Assembly: GCF_000010085.1 (NCBI RefSeq)
Contig: NC_007712.1
Span: 3,162,001 to 3,226,000 of the forward strand
Length of the DNA: 64,000 bases
DNA from: Sodalis glossinidius str. 'morsitans'
GTDB lineage: Bacteria; Pseudomonadota; Gammaproteobacteria; Enterobacterales; Enterobacteriaceae
Direction: 5' to 3'
Part shown: positions 27,121-37,053 of the stretch, in pieces
How the letters are laid out: each line of letters starts with the position of its first letter
Position numbering within the stretch: position 1 is the stretch's first letter
Position numbers and translations under genes: made by a program
Notes under the pieces: generated by a model
What the model was told of the DNA's origin: nothing
Seen by the model: only the letters and a program-made list of their open reading frames with translations
Databases searched by the model: none

Positions 27121-28005
27121 CGCTGCCTCCCAGGGTCAGTGTATGGCGTTGGCAGTATGACGCCTGGGTGGCATCCAGCACGATATCCGCCTCGGGGCGT
27201 GTTAATACCACGCGCTGCACGCCCTCCACATGCAGGGCGGCATAGAGTGCGGACAACCGGATATCCCGCCCCAACCGATGCTGGTCGCGGGCGTAGGCGT
27301 CAAGCCGTTGCTCTGCCACCTGGCGGATGGGGCCAGCTTCCGGTCCCGGTAACAGATGGAGGCCTCCTCCACCTCATAGGGTACGATGCGCGCGGATTGC
27401 ACGGTCACCCTGTCGGCAACCGGGCGCACGGTGTCGGCATTCAGGGCGGCGGCAACTTTCGCTATCAACTCGGCGCTGGCGGTGCCGTCGCCCTCGCGGG
27501 AAAGTACCGAAACGGTCACGCAGGCGGGCTGCGGACTGATAACAGAGATATCCGCGACGCGGCCATCGGCACTGCGACCGTGGAACTGGTAAGCGACGCT
27601 CAGTCCCTCAAACGCCTGCTGGATACGCAGGCGAAAATCCCGATCGCTTTCTTTCACCGCCGGCGTTGGCGGAAGTTGGGTGTCATCCGCCGGTGTGATG
27701 ACCAGGCGTTGGACGTTATAGTTGGCGCCCAACTGATCGAGGTCGGTGCCGGTGGCGTAGCCCAGCATGTTCGCCTGTGCAGCCTCATTGATGCGTTGAC
27801 GCAGCAACAGCTCGTGGTAGGTGTTTTCCTGCAACAGCTTAACCAGCTGCTCGGATTCATAGCGCAGCGTACGCTGCAGCGTCTCGCGCTGCTCTGGTGG
27901 ATAAAGGGCTATCAGGCTGTCCTTGCGTTGGGCAAACAGCGTCTCAAAGTCGAGGGACTCAATGACGTTGGGCGCGGGAAGCTGGCTTAAATCGATGGTC
28001 GCCAC
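27113..28005 (-). pseudogene. J: P2 gpJ-like baseplate protein pseudogene
   Basis: ATG 28005 reads MATIDLSQLPAPNVIESLDF, through RQRINEAAQANMLGYATGTD, to EEASICYRDRKLAP. A frameshift near 27345 separates the C-terminal part (MAEQRLDAYARDQHRLGRDI, VVLTRPEADIVLDATQASYC). Otherwise full length for gpJ. Confidence 0.88.
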
Positions 28006-28007
28006 GG

Positions 28008-28768
28008 TTATCCTCCTAAGGGCAGCGTCAGGGTGAGCGGTGCGGCAGTATCGGTACGCTGTCCCACCAGGTCAACCGTCATTTTTCCGCTGGCCGCGCT
28101 GGATAGCCGGAGCTGGGTGAGCGTCAGGCGATCTTCCCAGCGCAGCAGCGCGCCGTAGAGAGCGGCCATGATTTGCAGCCTTAATGCCGGCGTCTGCGGC
28201 TGGTCAATCAGCGCAAAGAGTGTCGAGCCGTAGTCCCGGTGCATAACGCGGCTACCGGTGGGCGTTTGCAGGATATCAGCCACTGACTGGCGCAGATGGG
28301 CCATATCGGACAGCCCCTCGCCGCTTTGCCGGTGGCTGTCCAGCGTCACGCCGTTGGAGGTCAGGCTACCGCCGCTGTGGGTGAGGGTGCCCTGCATCGT
28401 GCCGCCCTCGGTGATACTGAGAGTGCGGGCGCGCAGATGCTGGGTGCAAACGACCTCCGGCGTATCGAGCGTGATACGCTCACTGGCGGTCACCAGGACT
28501 ATGGGGGTCGTCACCGCGGCCGATTCGCTGGCTTGAATCTGGGCGGTTTTGATGCCGCGCGCCGTCAGTGCGCCGGTGTCCGGATCGTATTCCATCACCG
28601 CGCCATCCGGGAACGTCAGGTGTACCACATCCGGCGCGGCGGAGGGCGCCGAGTGGATGTCGGAAAAGACGGCCGGCAGCGGCCGGTGGTGGTGTCCACG
28701 CGGGAGACGACACCTAAGCGGATCAGGTTGGCCAGCAGGCGTTTAATGTCAGCGAGTGCAGTTTTCAT
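28008..28768 (-). pseudogene. gpV spike and gpW baseplate genes fused by deletion
   Basis: ATG 28768 begins the P2 gpV spike protein (MKTALADIKRLLANLIRLGV), which breaks after TTTGRCR. A later part, VHLTFPDGAVMEYDPDTGAL to SNGVTLDSHRQSG, is in another frame. This runs in frame into gpW (HLRQSVADILQTPTGSRVMH, RDYGSTLFALIDQPQTPALR). The gpV OB-fold middle and the gpW start are missing. Confidence 0.82.
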
Positions 28769-28786
28769 CTGTCAGTGTGCCGCGTC

Positions 28787-28799
28787 GGGGGGGGGGGGG
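28787..28799. repeat. 13-base poly-G tract
   Basis: Homopolymer of 13 G immediately upstream of the gpV remnant, in the scar between gpV and gpA. Such tracts are length-unstable; the true length may differ from the one given. Confidence 0.8.
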
Positions 28800-28869
28800 C
28801 GCGGCACGAGGTAGGGCTTGTGTCAGGGGCGTTACAAGGCGGCTATCGGGCGAGGTGGGCCAGCGCCAG

Positions 28870-30400
28870 ATCGGCTATCCAGTCACGGTCGGCGTCGGTA
28901 AAGCCCAGCAGCTGACGACGGGCATAGCGTACCGTCGGGCCGTGTCGGCTGATGCGATCGCGCAAGCCATAATGATGCACCCTCGTCAGGTGCGCACCGC
29001 CAGATCATAACGCTTGACCAGTGGCCCACCCTGTGCATTGACATACCCGGCCCAGTCGGGGCGTTGGCCGCATCGTGGCAGGCGGCAAATTCCACGCTCA
29101 GGCCGTGCGCGGTTTCGCTGTCATTCAGGCAGCGCAGCTCCCGCCAGACGGTGACGGGAATGCACCCGATAAACTGAAACTGACGAATGCCCCAGCGTGA
29201 AACCCAGGCGGTGGCGCTGCCTTTTTCCGGGTCAATGGCTTTGGCATCAAATCGGGCGTTTGCCGCGACGGCGCTGCGTAATTCTTCGCAGTCTGCCGCC
29301 GTGGCATAGTCGCGCAGGATTTCCAGGATGCGGGGCATGTCTTCCAGGCGGGCAAATATCAGTAAATAACCCCTTATACGCACCATCAGTTCAGTCCGTC
29401 GGATGGCGGGATTGGCCTGGCTGGCGGCATAGCCATCCATCAGGCTGATACGGTTACCCTCTCCATCTTCCAGCGCCATGCATTTGCGCCACTCGTTGGC
29501 GGTACGGCGCAGGCTGTTCAGCCACCACCGCGCATCACACATTCGTCTGATGGCCGGTTGGGCATCAAAGGGAACAAAACATTTTTCTAGCTTGCGCCAG
29601 AGCGGCGGCTGTAGGCCCAGCAGATGAACAATGTGGGCCAGGTGGTCATAGACGATGCGCCATTCGCTTTTATCGCACTGCGCGTGGGTCAGGCGGGCCA
29701 CTTCCGTGGCGGCAACATGGGCGGCGTCGTTCGCCAGGGACTTGAGCGCATGACTGTCCAGGTCGGGCAGACGCTGACGCTGGGTGCGCAGGCGTAAAAA
29801 GGCCACCACGCCATTATGCTGGGGGGATTGGGTTGCGCGGTCGCCAAACAGCGCCCGGAAATCGTCGTCTGCTATTTCATTCAGGCGGTAGCCGGCGTTT
29901 GCACACGCAATGCGCGGCAACATCACCTTAACCACGGACTCGGTTAGCCAGCGGCGGGCGCTGTCAAAGCCCTTTTGCTTTTCGCGCTGGTCAAAGCGCC
30001 AGTAAATACTGGAACTCACCGTTTCCAGCTGGTCGTCAACCTGCTTTTTCGCCAGGAGAGTGTCCTCGCGGCGAAGCTCGGTAAGGCGCATTTCCTCATG
30101 GGTCGGGATGCACCGCTCAATAGGCAGCAGGGGCTTATTGTTCCAGGGATAGACGACGCTGGACTGCGGCATATCAGGCAACTTCCCCAGCCCTTCATAA
30201 AACCCCGGCAACAGCGCGTCAGCTGCATCAAAACCGGCGCGGAAGCAGGTAAAAACCAGAGTGGTCTCAGGGTGCTGATAGTGATTAATATCATCGCCCA
30301 GGTTATCGATAATATGTGGCGACAACTCTGTGAGATCAAAATGGCGTTTGCCGGCCCACACCTCAAAGGCGGCTTTAAGTAAAGCGTCGTAATCGGTCAT
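28870..30400 (-). pseudogene. phage gene joined to degraded P2 gpA replication endonuclease
   Basis: ATG 30400 overlaps an upstream stop (ATGA). The first ~125 residues (MTDYDALLKAAFEVWAGKRH) are a phage protein of unknown function. From about IYWRFDQREKQKGFDSARRW the frame follows P2 gpA, the rolling-circle initiator. The central block is missing: after LMVRIRG the sequence goes to AVAANARFDAKAIDPEKGSA, then WVSRWGIRQFQFIGCIPVTV, so the HxH metal site and the catalytic tyrosines are deleted. The end (NAQGGPLVKRYDLAVR) is in another frame. Long open frame, but not a working nickase. Confidence 0.75.
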
Positions 30401-30401
30401 T

Positions 30402-30464
30402 CCTCGCCCTCCGTCAGCTCAATCATTTTCTGCAACCGGATGACGGCGCTGGACTGTGACATAT
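30402..30464 (-). other. 21-codon phage leader frame before the gpA-fusion gene
   Basis: MSQSSAVIRLQKMIELTEGE, ending in TGA that overlaps the ATG of the next frame. Probably the end of a small early phage gene whose upstream part is lost. Confidence 0.25.
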
Positions 30465-30479
30465 CAGGCTTCCCTTCCG

Positions 30480-31292
30480 TCACGCCGGCGCGGAAAGCGT
30501 GGACAAACAGCGTGGCCGCCACTTTCCATCCCGGCACAAGAGCCAGTCAGCCTCTCGCCAGAAGCCGTTATTCGCATGGGCTCGGTCAGTAGTACCGCTA
30601 TTCCCAGTTCGGACGATTTGCGGGGTCGCTCCGAAAAACGGACTGCCGCCTCTCGGCTGTGCCTCGCCATTTGTTCGTCCAACGCTTTCGGCGTCGGCCA
30701 GCCCGCTAACCACACTACGCGGCCCAGCAACGCATTCAGGGGAACGTTCAGGCATTCGTAACCGTCCTTCCAGTCCCGCGTGGTCGGCGTAGGCCACCCA
30801 GTAGGCGCGGTCGCGGATGTGCGGGGCACCGACGCCCGCAGACGGAAACGGCACACACCTGAAGGCGCAGTCCATGGCCTCCAGATCAGCCTGTACAAGG
30901 TCGAACCAGATATTTGCATGGCTGCCTGCAACCTGTTCGCCAAACACGCACTCAGGGCGGCACTGGCTGATGAGCCAATGGAACGTAGGCCACAGGTGCC
31001 GCTAGTCATCAAACCCGCCTCCTTTGCCTGCCGCGCTGAAAGGCTGGCAGGGGCAGGAACCTGTCCATACGGGACTGTCGTCCGGCCAGCCGGCGTTACT
31101 CAGGGCATACGACCAGACGCCGATACCGGCGAAGAAATGGCACTGCGTGTAGTCTCGCAAGTCATCGGGGTTCACATCCTCAATTGAGCGTTCATCAACA
31201 TCACCGGGCGCAATATGACCGGCGACAATCAGGTTTCGGAGCCACTGCGCAACAAAGGGGTCAATCTCGTTGTACCAGGCACCGCGACTCAT
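30480..31292 (-). pseudogene. phage C5-cytosine DNA methyltransferase pseudogene
   Basis: Dcm-type enzyme. It has motif I-like CHFFAGIGVWSYALSNAGWP, motif IV GSCPCQPFSAAGKG with the catalytic cysteine, motif VI-like FGEQVAGS, and motif VIII-like IRDRAYWVAYAD. One in-frame TAG (about 30999-31001, after GGGFDD) interrupts it; the frame is otherwise open to the stop at 30480. Phage-borne methylases of this type protect phage DNA. The start at 31292 (MSRGAWYNEIDPFVAQWLRN) gives a target-domain-first arrangement seen in prophages. Confidence 0.8.
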
Positions 31293-31595
31293 GCCGCCTC
31301 CTGCGTACAGGTGCCGGGAGCGGACAGCGTGGCAATCACTTTCCCAGCCTTACCAAGACTGGCCCCCCTGGCGGCGATGCTGTAATGGGCATGCGTATAG
31401 TGAAACGTAAAACCCTGGGGGTATTGCTGCCCGAAAGCACCACAATGGTAAGTTCTCCTTTATTAAGGCCGTATGAAGCCCTAGCGCCATGCGCCTTTTT
31501 TATTTCACTTTAATGGCGGGTAATAAATTATTGTGGCACTAAGCCATCAGTGTGATTCTCCATTAACCACTTTATGCGCCGCCTCAAATCCTTTT
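31293..31595. other. left end region of the prophage
   Basis: About 300 bases with no gene I can support. The phage integrase and attachment site expected on this side are not recognisable. Confidence 0.35.
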
Positions 31596-31715
31596 CTATT
31601 CCGGCAATAAATGCCTGTGCGTAAGACTGTTGTGGGTCAACATAAAAATAGGTGTAATCATCCTGTGCCCGTGTCGTAATGCTTCATTCATATAGTCGGC
31701 ATAAAAATGATTCAT
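31596..31715 (-). CDS. small hypothetical protein, 39 residues
   Basis: ATG 31715 preceded by AAGGAG at 9 bases, reading MNHFYADYMNEALRHGHRMI and ending RHLLPE. No family recognised. Next to another small frame at 31729-31923; both may be phage or plasmid-type accessory genes. Confidence 0.4.
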   Translation of the reverse strand: MNHFYADYMNEALRHGHRMITPIFMLTHNSLTHRHLLPE

Positions 31716-31728
31716 GACCGACTCCTTT

Positions 31729-31923
31729 TTATCCCCGATAAACTTTTTTGACATGCCTTGCCGCATGTTTTCGGTGGGCTTTGGCGCGTATCTGGTCATC
31801 TTTGCGCTGCCTGCTTTCCCTGATATCGATAATGACCGCACAGAGGGAGAGCGGCAGCGCAATAAATAACAGGAGTACCGGCACTAAATAATTCATCCAC
31901 CATAAACATTGTAATATCATCAT
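31729..31923 (-). CDS. small membrane protein, 64 residues
   Basis: ATG 31923 with an AAGG ribosome site just upstream. One strong membrane segment (YLVPVLLLFIALPLSLCAVI) is followed by a basic tail (RESRQRKDDQIRAKAHRKHA). No family recognised; possibly a phage superinfection or lysis-type protein, but this is a guess from shape only. Confidence 0.4.
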   Translation of the reverse strand: MMILQCLWWMNYLVPVLLLFIALPLSLCAVIIDIRESRQRKDDQIRAKAHRKHAARHVKKVYRG

Positions 31924-32129
31924 TTCTTACCTTAAAAAAGAGTAGCAATATAAGTCATTCAGTGGTAATTATTCTTTTAGTCCGTGTCTTTCCTTGTATG
32001 CATGTCCTGTGACACTGTATAAGTCCGTTAAAACATCAGCCAGTACAAAGATATCCATTTCTGGAAGTCGCTTTCTTCAGTATTCTCTGGCTCGCATTGA
32101 ATCCCAGATGCAGTGAAACTGGTATTTAA

Positions 32130-32455
32130 TTGCACGGTGCATTTCCTCGAAATAGCCGCGATGCCGCTAATGACGCTTTTGATGTTTTGTTGGCAAGGTT
32201 TTCAGCGAAGTATCCTGCAGCGATGAAGAAGCTGGAGAAAGATCGAAAAGAACTGCTGGCATTCTACGACTTCCCGTCAGAGCACTGGGCATCAATAAGA
32301 ACGACAAAGCCGATTGAATCGGCTTTTGCGACTGTGAGGCTACGAAGTAGACGCGCAAAGAAGTGTGGTTCGAGAAAAACCACCCTGTCAATGGTATTTA
32401 AGCTGCTCCAGTCTGCTCAGAAAAGCTGGAACTGGCTAATCCGGCAGCGTATTGG
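32130..32455 (+). pseudogene. IS256-family transposase fragment
   Basis: C-terminal part of a Mutator/IS256 transposase: FSAKYPAAMKKLEKDRKELL, FYDFPSEHWASIRTTKPIES and ATVRLRSRRAKKCGSRKTTL. It ends abruptly after NWLIRQRI, where the sequence becomes the reverse complement of an efflux pump gene. The N-terminal catalytic aspartates are missing. Confidence 0.85.
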
Positions 32456-33845
32456 CGCACACTCTGGCAAATTGTTTCATCGCCCGTTGGGCGATGGCGT
32501 CCGCCGTGTTTGCCGCTCCCTGACGATCGCTCCAATTTTTCAGGGCGATAAAACCCACCCCGGCGTTCTGACCGCCGCCAGCAAAGCTAAAACCGTTCAC
32601 CAACATGCCGACGTTGATGTTGTCTTTTTCTTTGGCAGGAAGTACTGCTGGATCTCGCGGCTCACCTGTTGCGTTCGACTATCCGTAGCGCCTGACGGCA
32701 GTTAGTATTGCACCATGATGTACCCTTGATCCTCCGTCGGCAGAAAGCCGGTGGGCAAACGCAGATACATCACGGCGCAGGCCAAAAGCAAAACCGCATA
32801 CAGCAGCAGATAACGGACCGGGCCGTGGATGACATGCCCGACGCGATTTTCGTAGCGCGCTTGCAGCGCGTTATAGTAACGGTTAAAGCCGCCGAAAAAC
32901 CCCTTTTCGCTATGCTCGTCATCATGCAGCTTGAGAAAGCTGGCGCATAGCGCGGGCGTCAGGGTCAGCGCCACCACCACTGACAGAATCATGGAAAACA
33001 CAATGGTGATGGAAAACTGTCGGTAAATGACCCCGGTCGACCCGCTGAAAAACGACATAGGCAGGAATACCGCCGACAGGACCAAGGCGATGCCGATAAG
33101 AGCGCCGGTAATTTCCTCCATGGATTTCGCCGTCGCGTCCCGTTGCCACCAGTTGTTGTTCTTTACCGGTGGGCTGCGCCCCTATTTGCTCCGAGGAGAC
33201 CTGGGTATTTTGGCTTTCCAGGGCGGTTTCCACATCGGATGGCATGAGGGAATACGCCGCCAGTTTCGCCGGGTCGAGCCAGATGCGCATCGCATATTCA
33301 GAGCCGAACACCTGCACATCCCCGACACCATGTACGCGCGCCAGAGTGTCTTGCATGTTGCTTATCAGGTAATCCGCCACGTCCGAGGAGGTGCTTTTAT
33401 TGGCGTTATCATAAAGCGTCATGATAAGCAGAAAGTCGGACTACGCTTTCGCCACCGTGACCCCCTGCGCCGTGACCGAATCCGGCAGCCGGCTTTCCGC
33501 CTGCTGGATTTTATTTTGCACCTGGACCTGCGCAATTCCGGATCGGTGCCCTGTTCAAAGATGACGGTAATTTTAGACTGGCCGGTGAAGGCCGTGCTGG
33601 TGGACGAAAAATACAACAGCCCGTCAAAGGCCGGTAAGCTGCTGCTCGATAACCTGCGTCACGCTGCTCTCCAGCGTCTCTGCCGAGGCGCCGGTATAGG
33701 TAGCTTCAATGGTAATTTGCGGTGGCGCCACGTCCGGATATTGAGCCACCGGCAGGGTGTTGATGCTTAACAGACCAAACAGCACAATAATAATGGCAAT
33801 CACCCAGGCAAAAACCGGGCGGCGGATGAAAAAACCAGCCAACAT
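32456..33845 (-). pseudogene. RND efflux permease (AcrB-like) pseudogene
   Basis: Inner-membrane drug/proton antiporter. ATG 33845 reads MLAGFFIRRPVFAWVIAIII. Frame breaks occur near 33630 and 33530, with an in-frame stop before SDFLLIMTLYDNANK. After KEQQLVATGRDGE a deletion of about 200 residues removes the first periplasmic/membrane region including the proton-relay helix, resuming at MEEITGALIGIALVLSAVFL. An in-frame TAA follows DQGYIMVQY (near 32702-32704), and the gene is cut at the IS256 scrap with the last ~450 residues lost. Confidence 0.9.
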
Positions 33846-33846
33846 G

Positions 33847-34927
33847 TCACTCTCCTCCGCGATCGTCGGTCGCTTGCGCGGCGCTGGACGACGTGTCCGT
33901 TTCAACCGCCTTCACCGTCATCCCGACCTGGACTTTGCTGGTGCCTTCCACGATCACCTGATCGCCCGCCTGCAATCCTGCGCTGACCAGCCAACGACTG
34001 CCGATAACCCGATCGACGGTCACTTGACGGCTGGCCACTTTGTTATAGTTGCCGACCACCAGAGCGGTCGCATTACCTTTGGCATCGCGGGTTATGCCCT
34101 GCTGGGGATTGGGTACAATAGAGCGCAGCGTGACGGTGCCCGTTGCCTCATCCACCGCCACCCTCGATCAGTTCCAGTTTACCGGTATGCGGGTAGCGCG
34201 AGCCGTCTTCCAGCGTGACCTTCACCGGTACCGTGTCGCCTTCCTGCTTCAGCGACGCCTGCTGGCGGCGCAGTTGCAACAGCTGACTGCTGGACTGGGT
34301 AAGATCGACATAGATAGGATTCAGCGCGCGGATCGTGGCCAGCGCGTCGGACTGATTGGCTTCTACCAGAGCGCCGGGGGTAACCGACGATATCCCGATG
34401 CGGCCGGAAATAGGCGCTTTGATAAGCGTTCGTTGCAGATCGATACGCGCGCTTTGTACCGCGGCACGATATTGATCCACCGCGGCGACATTTTGTTGCC
34501 ATGTGGCCGCCACTTCATCGGCGTCCTGGTGGGAGACGACGTTTTCCTTAACCAGCGCCGCATAGCGCTGCGCCTTAAGTTTGCTACTGTTCACCACCGC
34601 GACGGCATTTTTCAATTGCCCCAGCGCCTCATCATAGCTGGCCTGGTAGCTGACGAGGTCGATTTGATACAGCGCCTGCCCTTCCTTGACCTCATCGCCT
34701 TCGGTAAATAGCCGCTTTTGAATGATACCGTCCACTTGGGGGCGAACCTCAGAAACCAGCCTACCTTTTACCCGACCGGTCAAGTCGCTGATCAACGTAA
34801 CCGGCTGAGCCTGCAACGTTTTCACACCCACCTCGGTTACCACATCGTCGGGACTGGCTTCCGGTTGCCGATCGCAGGCCACGACGAAAAATATCAGACC
34901 TACCGCCAAAAATCTTAAGAGAGACAT
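33847..34927 (-). pseudogene. RND membrane fusion protein (AcrA-like) pseudogene
   Basis: Periplasmic adaptor. From ATG 34927 there is a lipoprotein signal with lipobox VVAC, then the lipoyl/hairpin parts (SEVRPQVDGIIQKRLFTEGD). The frame breaks near 34155 at YPHTGKLELIE; the other frame reads MAVDEATGTVTLRSIVPNPQ and joins directly to QGITRDAKGNATALVVG, losing ~25 residues between two similar PQ sites. Ends just before the permease start, as in acrAB-type operons. Confidence 0.88.
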
Positions 34928-34942
34928 CGCGCCTAATACCAT

Positions 34943-35582
34943 AATGAATGTTCACTCTCATTATACCTGCGGGCACTAACGTGCCGAGGGGACCGATAGG
35001 TAAAAAAAAACGAAAATACCTGTTACGAAGACATGTTTCTTAACATCCCGGCCGATGCCGAGTGGTGGAACGTCATGCGCGTCTGTCCGCGGGGGACGAC
35101 CTGGCGAGACGAGGGACAAGGGAGGGCGTTGATAACGACCCGCTTAGCGTGAAGCGATGGCGCTTGTCGGTGACGACCAAGAATCAGCGTGGAAGTAACG
35201 TCTACCGCCAAGGACCGTTAACCGTCGTTTAGGTGCGAAAGTGGTTGACCGTCGCTAGGGAGTGGTTAACCGTCGAAGGCGTTGACGCGATAGCGCCTCC
35301 CGCCGCTGAGCGACGAGGCGTACCCTGATCGCGACGGGGCAGCAACGCGTTTGGATTTTGCCCGGGATAATGCGCTAAAGCGTGCAGTGCGTGTGCCGCG
35401 TGACCCCCACCGGGGGGCACGGGCTAAATCCCCTGTTGCAGGACGTCGACCCGATCCAGCAGCCAACGTTATACGTCAGTACGACAGCGTTAAAGCCTCA
35501 GTTAACTTGACCCGTTGCTGTTACGCCGCCTTGGGGCAAAGCGGAAGATAGCGCTGCGCACTCAAGTCCGTCATGGGCAGAT
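34943..35582. other. 640-base region without a recognisable gene
   Basis: Between the broken efflux operon and osmE. No regulator gene (acrR-like) is seen. Contains a short array of GTTAACCGTCG-like repeats (35217-35275). Otherwise nothing I can support. Confidence 0.4.
35217..35275. repeat. three GTTAACCGTCG-like direct repeats
   Basis: GTTAACCGTCG at 35217-35227, GTTGACCGTCG at 35244-35254 and GTTAACCGTCG at 35265-35275, spaced 27 and 21 bases. Could be protein-binding repeats or a remnant; no associated gene. Confidence 0.4.
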
Positions 35583-35921
35583 TTATTGGCCCTGCTGAGG
35601 ATTGGTGTCGTATTCCTGGCAGCTCTGGAACCCTTTATTCAGGACCTTACCGGTTTCATCATAGCTGACGAAATAATTGATGGGTTTGCCGTTACGGTTG
35701 CCCAGTACGTAAGAATCACAGGTCCCACGCGCGTTAATCATGGTCGAGGACGTCGCCGGCACACCACCGATGGCCCGCGCCTGCTCTTTGGTCATGCCTT
35801 TTTTCACATCGCTGACGACAGGCTTATTCACATAGCTGTCGGCGCGATCGTAAGCGGTACAGCCGGAAAGGAAAGAAATCGCCGCAGCGGCGGAAAGAGC
35901 CAGAACCATTTTATTACTCAT
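35583..35921 (-). CDS. osmE: osmotically inducible lipoprotein OsmE
   Basis: Small outer-membrane-type lipoprotein of the SmpA/OmlA fold. ATG 35921 has GAGG upstream; an earlier in-frame ATG (35939) would put extra residues before the signal peptide. Signal with lipobox LSGC, then TAYDRADSYVNKPVVSDVKK and SMIHARGTC-like TMINARGTCDSYVLG as in E. coli OsmE. 112 residues, full length. Divergent from nadE, as in E. coli. Intact. Confidence 0.92.
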   Translation of the reverse strand: MSNKMVLALSAAAAISFLSGCTAYDRADSYVNKPVVSDVKKGMTKEQARAIGGVPATSSTMINARGTCDSYVLGNRNGKPINYFVSYDETGKVLNKGFQSCQEYDTNPQQGQ

Positions 35922-36155
35922 CGAGGTTACCTCATTCATTGTGTGTATCAGTAAGCCTAGATGCCAAAACGCATTTTTTCAAATAGGTCGTTCATTTTGG
36001 TGCTTATTTTTGATAAACGCCAAGGGTGGGAACGGATAATGTCATCGTAGACGGGTAACGCTTTCTCTTCTAAGCGTTAGGCTTTACACTTTTGGCATCA
36101 CCCTCACCATGACGTTTGCAATATCCGTAGCTTTACGTTTCAGGAGACAAAGCGA

Positions 36156-36980
36156 ATGGCAATACAGCAAGAAATAATAGCGGCGCTGGGCGTGAAACCC
36201 ACGATTGACCCGGCGGCCGAATTTCGGGTCAGCGTGGAGTTTCTCAAAGCCTACCTGAAAAAGCATATTTTTGTGCGCACCCTGGTGCTGGGCATCAGCG
36301 GCGGCCAGGATTCGACGCTGACGGGCAAGATCTGCCAACAGGCCATTAGCGAACTGCGGCAGGAAACCGGCATTGCCGATTACCAATTCATCGCCGTTCG
36401 CCTGCCCCACGGCGAGCAGAAAGACGAAGCGGACTGCAAGGACGCGATTGCGTTTATCGAGCCTGACCGGGTGATCACAATCAATATCAAAAGCGCCATC
36501 CAGGCCAGCGAAGCGACCCTGAGCGAGGCGGGTATCGTATTAAGCGATTACGTCAAAGGGAATGAAAAAGCCCGCGAACGCATGAAAGCGCAATACAGCA
36601 TTGCCGGCATGACCGCTGGTCTGGTGGTGGGTACCGATCATGCCGCGGAGGCGGTGACCGGGTTTTTCACCAAGTACGGTGATGGCGGTACCGATATCAA
36701 TCCCCTCTTTCGGCTGAATAAACGGCAGGGTCGCGCCCTATTGCAGCACCTCGGCTGCCCTGAGCATCTTTATCTGAAAGCACCGACTGCCGATCTGGAG
36801 GAGGAGAGCCCCGCATTGCCGGATGAAACAGCGCTGGGCGTCACTTACGAGATGCTCGATGATTATCTGGAAGGCAAAACCATCGATGCTGCCGCAGCGC
36901 GCGTGATTGAAAATTGGTATCTGCGCACCGAGCACAAGCGCCACCCACCGGTGACGGTCTTTGACGATTTCTGGAAATAG
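36156..36980 (+). CDS. nadE: NH3-dependent NAD+ synthetase
   Basis: Final step of NAD synthesis, amidating nicotinate adenine dinucleotide with ammonia. 274 residues, the normal length of the homodimeric enterobacterial enzyme. The PP-loop ATP site is SGGQDSTLTG near residue 46, and substrate-binding segments (GTDHAAEAVTGFFTKYGDGG, KAPTADLEEESPALPDETAL) are present. Ribosome site AGGAGA 10 bases upstream. Intact, as expected for an essential gene. Confidence 0.97.
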   Translation: MAIQQEIIAALGVKPTIDPAAEFRVSVEFLKAYLKKHIFVRTLVLGISGGQDSTLTGKICQQAISELRQETGIADYQFIAVRLPHGEQKDEADCKDAIAFIEPDRVITINIKSAIQASEATLSEAGIVLSDYVKGNEKARERMKAQYSIAGMTAGLVVGTDHAAEAVTGFFTKYGDGGTDINPLFRLNKRQGRALLQHLGCPEHLYLKAPTADLEEESPALPDETALGVTYEMLDDYLEGKTIDAAAARVIENWYLRTEHKRHPPVTVFDDFWK

Positions 36981-37053
36981 CACACAGCCGAGGCGTGGAC
37001 AGCCGTGCGCCGGCACGTTGCCGCGATATCTTGCCTGTGCGTCATGCCGGGGC

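Larger units (their letters stand above)
20640..31500. mobile_element. P2-like prophage remnant
   Basis: Minus-strand genes follow the P2 late order (V/W, J, I, H, FI, FII, E, T, U, D, ogr) with a replication gene A and a DNA methyltransferase upstream. The capsid, packaging, head-completion and lysis genes (Q to S in P2) and the integrase are absent; V now follows A directly. Most remaining genes are broken or fused by deletions. The exact ends and attachment sites could not be found. Confidence 0.85.

Noticed and set aside
28756..29010. Plus-strand frame across the poly-G tract
   Set aside because: A G-run artefact overlapping phage genes on the other strand.
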